In this document: positions 60,760-64,000 of the stretch, piece by piece | How positions within the stretch are numbered: the first letter of the stretch is position 1 | How the letters are laid out: each line of letters opens with the position of its first letter | Source: Ruminococcus flavefaciens 007c | GTDB lineage: Bacteria; Bacillota; Clostridia; Oscillospirales; Ruminococcaceae | DNA: 64,000 bases | Assembly: GCF_000571935.1 (NCBI RefSeq) | Contig: NZ_ATAX01000025.1 | Span: 1-64,000, forward strand | Direction of reading: 5' to 3' | Program-made: the position numbers and the translations under genes | The notes under the pieces: model-generated | Told to the model about the DNA's origin: nothing | Database searches by the model: none | What the model saw: only the letters and a program-made list of their open reading frames with translations

Positions 60760-62304
60760 TCATATTACGCGATGAGTTGTTTGTTGTGCATTATTAACAA
60801 ATAAACCTTCTCCGCATTTACTAATTAGCTTTACTTTTCCTAAAGCGAAGTAACTTATGAAATAGAAAAGCCCCCATACCACCACATATATGGCGATACC
60901 GAAGGTATTGCAGGCCGTAATTCCTGTGAAACGGATTACCAGCTCTGATGCCTTCATGGAAGCGTATAGAACAGCAATCGGCATAATAACAGTCGAAAAA
61001 ATGGAATATCCTACACCTGCTGTCCTGACAGTTTTTATGTAACGCATAATATTACCAAAGATATTGCTTGCATAATAGGATATAACAATACCACAAAAAC
61101 CTAAGCGAGGTATAAAGATCAGTACTGCCGCTATCCTTATTGCATATTCAGCAAGATAGTTTGCAGACGAAAATTTTTGCTGTCCAAGCCCCTTGATCAT
61201 GGCCTCAAGAACTATCTCCATATAAATAAACGGTATAACGGGCGCAATCATTATTATCATTCTTCCTGTAAGCTCTCCCCCGCCGAGAAGCTCTCCGATC
61301 TGTTTGCCGAACCGCATGATGACAGCAGCTGCAAAAAATGAAAATACAAGTGTATACCTTCTTATCCTGTCAGTCAGACTTCTTATCCGTTCCGTATTTC
61401 TTGCAGCATTTGCTCTGGCGGTCTCGCTGACTATCATACCCGCTACCGAACACAGCACGACCGAAGGGAAAAACAGTGTAGGTATAACAATCGCTTCAAA
61501 TAAACCAAACTGTCCCAGTGCCTGCCCTGCGGAATCACCGTACAGTCTGAGACATATCGGTATAAGCGCATCATTTGTGCTGCTCAGTACTGCTGTCAAT
61601 ATACTTCCGCCCATAATAGGAAGTGAAAATAAAGTATATTGTCTGAAGCTTATGGAGCATACTCCGCATGATCTGCTTCGGAAGTGCAGATATGCAAAAA
61701 CGAGAATTGCAACTGAAACTGTATTTCCTGCAATAACACTTCCGATCATTATACCGCATACTTTATGCTCGGATCTTACATCTGTCAGCAAAGCAGCTGC
61801 AATAATATATCCGCATCTTGTGACAAATTCGGCGATGTCAACTGCTGCTGCGACAGCGGCTCTACGTGTTGCATTGAAATATCCCTTCAGACAGGCAGCA
61901 AACGCACCTGTGATAAGAGCAAGAGGCATCAGCCGCAGCGCTGCTGTCATCTGTGCGCCGCTGAAAAATCTTTGGCTTATAGGCTCGGCAAAAATGATCA
62001 TCGCCGCAGACACACCGGCACTCAGCAGCAGACATAACCTGAACCCATAAAAAAGAATACCGTTTGGATCACCGTTTTTCCTGCCTATCTCCTCGGAAAT
62101 AAGACGGCTTGTGCAAAGAAAGGCATTGCCGTTGGAAAGAATACTCGCCAGCCCGAGAAACGAACCCATAAGGCTCAGTATACCAATGGCAGAAGCTCCC
62201 ATCTGTCTTGTTATGAATGTGTTCAGAAACAATGCCGCTGAATCGAGAAACAGCTGCATTATTGTCAAAAGTGCTGCATCACGTAATATCTTACTTTTAA
62301 TCAA
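60760..62304 (-). CDS. MOP-superfamily flippase (SpoVB/Wzx-like)
   Basis: The 514-residue protein has about 12-14 membrane helices and belongs to the oligosaccharide and lipid flippase group. Signs are ASAIGILSLMGSFLGL near the start, FSLPIMGGSILTAVLSSTND (near 228) and LKGYFNATRRAAVAA (near 140). The closest remembered group is SpoVB-type sporulation or peptidoglycan flippases, but a polysaccharide role is also possible. The start is TTG with GGAGG 8 bases upstream. No ATG is suitable. Confidence 0.85.
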   Translation of the reverse strand: MIKSKILRDAALLTIMQLFLDSAALFLNTFITRQMGASAIGILSLMGSFLGLASILSNGNAFLCTSRLISEEIGRKNGDPNGILFYGFRLCLLLSAGVSAAMIIFAEPISQRFFSGAQMTAALRLMPLALITGAFAACLKGYFNATRRAAVAAAVDIAEFVTRCGYIIAAALLTDVRSEHKVCGIMIGSVIAGNTVSVAILVFAYLHFRSRSCGVCSISFRQYTLFSLPIMGGSILTAVLSSTNDALIPICLRLYGDSAGQALGQFGLFEAIVIPTLFFPSVVLCSVAGMIVSETARANAARNTERIRSLTDRIRRYTLVFSFFAAAVIMRFGKQIGELLGGGELTGRMIIMIAPVIPFIYMEIVLEAMIKGLGQQKFSSANYLAEYAIRIAAVLIFIPRLGFCGIVISYYASNIFGNIMRYIKTVRTAGVGYSIFSTVIMPIAVLYASMKASELVIRFTGITACNTFGIAIYVVVWGLFYFISYFALGKVKLISKCGEGLFVNNAQQTTHRVI

Positions 62305-62361
62305 AATTGCTTCCTCCGGAATTTACTGTTATATTCTATGCAGAAGCTGACATAAAAATGA

Positions 62362-62390
62362 CAAAACGGACAGCAAAGCTGTCCGTTTTG
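62362..62390 (-). terminator. Terminator of the XRE regulator gene
   Basis: A perfect 13-base-pair stem CAAAACGGACAGC with its complement has an AAA loop and T-tract on the minus strand. It lies between the XRE gene and the flippase gene. Confidence 0.82.
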
Positions 62391-62421
62391 GATTGTTTTA
62401 TCTTTTTTGTAAAAGCAGCAA

Positions 62422-62892
62422 TTAAGATTCAGCTCCGTCCTGATGTTTCACGTGTTGCTTCCAGTAATCAAGCTTAGGAAGCATATCTTTCATGTAGGAG
62501 CGAGCCTGATCTTCGTTAAAGCCTTCCCCGGTCATATGCTTTACACATACATCTATCAGATCATCCATATCATGATATGTATAATTTCCGTCAGCATAGC
62601 ACCACTTGCAGTAATCCTCATTGAACGAGCCGTCGTTTTCCCTGCTCATAGATACATCTTCAAGCGGCATACCGCAGCACTGGCATATCAGCTTTCTCGG
62701 AGAGCCAAGAATAGTGTTTATAGACACATCGAACAACTGCGACAAGAGCTTGAGAGTCTCCGTATTGGGCACAGTTTCACCGTTTTCCCAACGTGAAACA
62801 GCCTGTCGCGTTACAAACACCTTTTCGGCAAGCTCTTCCTGTGAAAGACTATTCTTATTTCTGAGTTCAAGTATAATATTTTTTGTTTCCAT
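62422..62892 (-). CDS. XRE-family regulator with C-terminal putative zinc ribbon
   Basis: The 156-residue protein has a helix-turn-helix (about 8-62, LSQEELAEKVFVTRQAVSRWENGETVP). A zinc-ribbon-2 domain (about 70-150) has CQCCGMPL and YCKWCYADG cysteines followed by MDDLIDVCVKHM. The combination is common in Firmicutes, but its ligand is not known. The start is the ATG with GAGGTG 6 bases upstream. The frame runs 17 codons further without a ribosome binding site. Confidence 0.9.
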   Translation of the reverse strand: METKNIILELRNKNSLSQEELAEKVFVTRQAVSRWENGETVPNTETLKLLSQLFDVSINTILGSPRKLICQCCGMPLEDVSMSRENDGSFNEDYCKWCYADGNYTYHDMDDLIDVCVKHMTGEGFNEDQARSYMKDMLPKLDYWKQHVKHQDGAES

Positions 62893-62989
62893 GATCATCA
62901 CCTCTAATGCTATTATAACACAGTCTGTCAGAAAATCAAGCAACTGTCTGTTGCCTTATTAGTATCAGTATTTGCGGACGTTACGTAAA

Positions 62990-63014
62990 AACGGGCAGCA
63001 AAGCGCTGCCCGTT
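62990..63014 (-). terminator. Terminator of the murT-gatD operon
   Basis: The stem AACGGGCAGC/GCTGCCCGTT with an AAAGC loop is followed on the minus strand by TTTTTACG, at the end of gatD. Confidence 0.85.
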
Positions 63015-63018
63015 GAAA

Positions 63019-63762
63019 CTATTTTTTCAGCAGCCTGTCCAGCATTACCTGTCTGCACTCCTTTTCAAGAGTATCATCAAGAGCTTCAAGAGCGATATGC
63101 TCGGCCTCTCCCCTGTTTATGCAATACTCTATCATGTGATCCGAGATCTCGGGGTTTTTTGACAGACACGGGCCATGCAAATAAGTCGCTATAACGTTTT
63201 TTTCACAGTAGCCTTCTGCCTCACTTTTGGAGCAGTTTCCGTTACCGAAAAGCACCTTGCCGAAGGGCGTTTTCACACCCTGAGTCTGACCACCGTGATT
63301 CTCAAATCCGACGACCTTTACAGTCTTTCCGGTTATCTCGGACTGAATAACGATATTGCCTATGCAACGCTTTCTGCGGCTGCTTGGTGCAACAGTAAAA
63401 TAATCAAACAATCCGAGACCTTTTATCTCATTGCCGTCTGCGTCGCGGTAATACTTACCCATAAGCTGATAACCGCCACATATCAGAAACAGGAATGTAC
63501 CGTTCTTATATGCCTTGACGATACCGTCTTTGCATTTCAGCAGATCAGCTGAGATATGCTGCTGTTCAAGGTCAGCGCCTCCGCCGATATAGATAAGATC
63601 GTATGAACTGAAATCAGGCATTTCCGAGTCAATGGAGTACTTGTCTATATGACAGTCTATACCTCTCATTTTGCAGCGAAATGATATGACCTCCATGTTG
63701 CCGCTGTCGCCGTAAAGGTCAAGCATATCGGCATACATATGAAGAATTCTTATTGTTTTCAT
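63019..63762 (-). CDS. gatD: Lipid II isoglutaminyl synthase, glutaminase subunit GatD
   Basis: GatD gives ammonia from glutamine to MurT, which amidates the second residue of the lipid II stem peptide. The 247-residue class I amidotransferase has the nucleophile Cys in FLICGGYQLMG (near 95) and the His in IATYLHGPCLSKNP (near 190). GFENHGGQT (near 152) is a family mark. Its ATG overlaps the murT stop (ATGA), so both subunits are co-translated. Confidence 0.95.
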   Translation of the reverse strand: MKTIRILHMYADMLDLYGDSGNMEVISFRCKMRGIDCHIDKYSIDSEMPDFSSYDLIYIGGGADLEQQHISADLLKCKDGIVKAYKNGTFLFLICGGYQLMGKYYRDADGNEIKGLGLFDYFTVAPSSRRKRCIGNIVIQSEITGKTVKVVGFENHGGQTQGVKTPFGKVLFGNGNCSKSEAEGYCEKNVIATYLHGPCLSKNPEISDHMIEYCINRGEAEHIALEALDDTLEKECRQVMLDRLLKK

Positions 63763-64000
63763 TTGTTACCTCCATGCTTTGTGATATAGCGTTTCAGAGC
63801 ACTTCTTGTAGGCTGAACGGCCGTATAGTTTGCTATAATGAACTTGCGTCCCTTTGTACTTGCGAGCTCCTCAACTGCCTTGTCAAGATCGGGACGAACT
63901 ACAATTTTTGAAGGGTCATAGCCTGCGGTCTTGATACGTACTGCAATATCATAAGCTCTTGTGCCCGAAGTGACAACTCTGGTAACACGCTCAAAAATGC
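63759..64000 (-). CDS. murT: Lipid II isoglutaminyl synthase, ligase subunit MurT (C-terminal part, cut by window edge)
   Basis: The last 80 codons of a gene whose start lies beyond the window. The reading frame on the minus strand contains VTSGTRAYDIAVRIKTAGYD, typical of the DUF1727 C-terminal domain of MurT, then VVRPDLDKAVEEL and NYTAVQPTRSAL, ending in a TGA that overlaps gatD. MurT is a Mur-ligase-like enzyme acting with GatD. Confidence 0.92.
   Translation of the reverse strand, partial: IFERVTRVVTSGTRAYDIAVRIKTAGYDPSKIVVRPDLDKAVEELASTKGRKFIIANYTAVQPTRSALKRYITKHGGNK

Overview
The window looks like chromosomal DNA from a Gram-positive, anaerobic gut or rumen Clostridia, most probably a Ruminococcus-like member of the Oscillospiraceae. 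The pointers are a dockerin-bearing secreted protein, a full Rnf complex, AddAB instead of RecBCD, MurT/GatD lipid II amidation, an SPKTG-type cell-wall anchor, AGGAGG ribosome binding sites, and many TTGACA-17-TATAAT promoters. Almost all of it is single-copy core genome. I saw no phage, insertion sequence or CRISPR array.

Left part (1-18.5 kb): a tRNA-Pro; a three-gene operon ending in a dockerin protein; glyA; rarA; an ACT-domain gene with hom; an HD hydrolase; a minus-strand run DUF512-der-plsY-gpsA-asnB (ribosome assembly and phospholipid synthesis); DUF177-rpmF; pgi; and two cell-wall peptidase-like genes whose active-site motifs are broken. At 18.65-18.91 kb is a non-coding transcription unit with a perfect promoter and a multi-helix fold. 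I consider it the best candidate for an undescribed element.

Middle (19-45 kb): addB-addA recombination nuclease; a tandem GH25 lysozyme; rluA; tyrA; a small amidase; a second degenerate D,D-carboxypeptidase-like protein; a phosphoesterase; the thiamine operon thiS-thiF-thiG-GNAT-thiH-tenI-thiE-tatD under a TPP riboswitch; and a response regulator, ABC transporter and histidine kinase module with a four-repeat operator. Then follow a radical SAM gene, tRNA-Leu, and an ECF sigma/anti-sigma pair.

Right part (46-64 kb): rnfCDGEAB; a sortase-type surface protein with a threonine-repeat stalk; a four-tRNA operon (Val-Asp-Gly-Cys); cysE with an ACT gene; a TtcA-like enzyme; a DMT exporter; two CobW-type GTPases (one with a long histidine-rich repeat, one fused to a DUF1980-like domain); an EF-G-like factor; a flippase; an XRE regulator; and gatD with the end of murT at the window edge.

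A theme across the window is cell-wall enzymes that keep their fold but have lost catalytic residues: two PBP5-like proteins, one VanY-like protein and the second domain of the GH25 lysozyme. Together with lipid II amidation genes this suggests non-catalytic peptidoglycan-binding roles, which is inference. Residue calls were made by eye against remembered family motifs. No database search was run.
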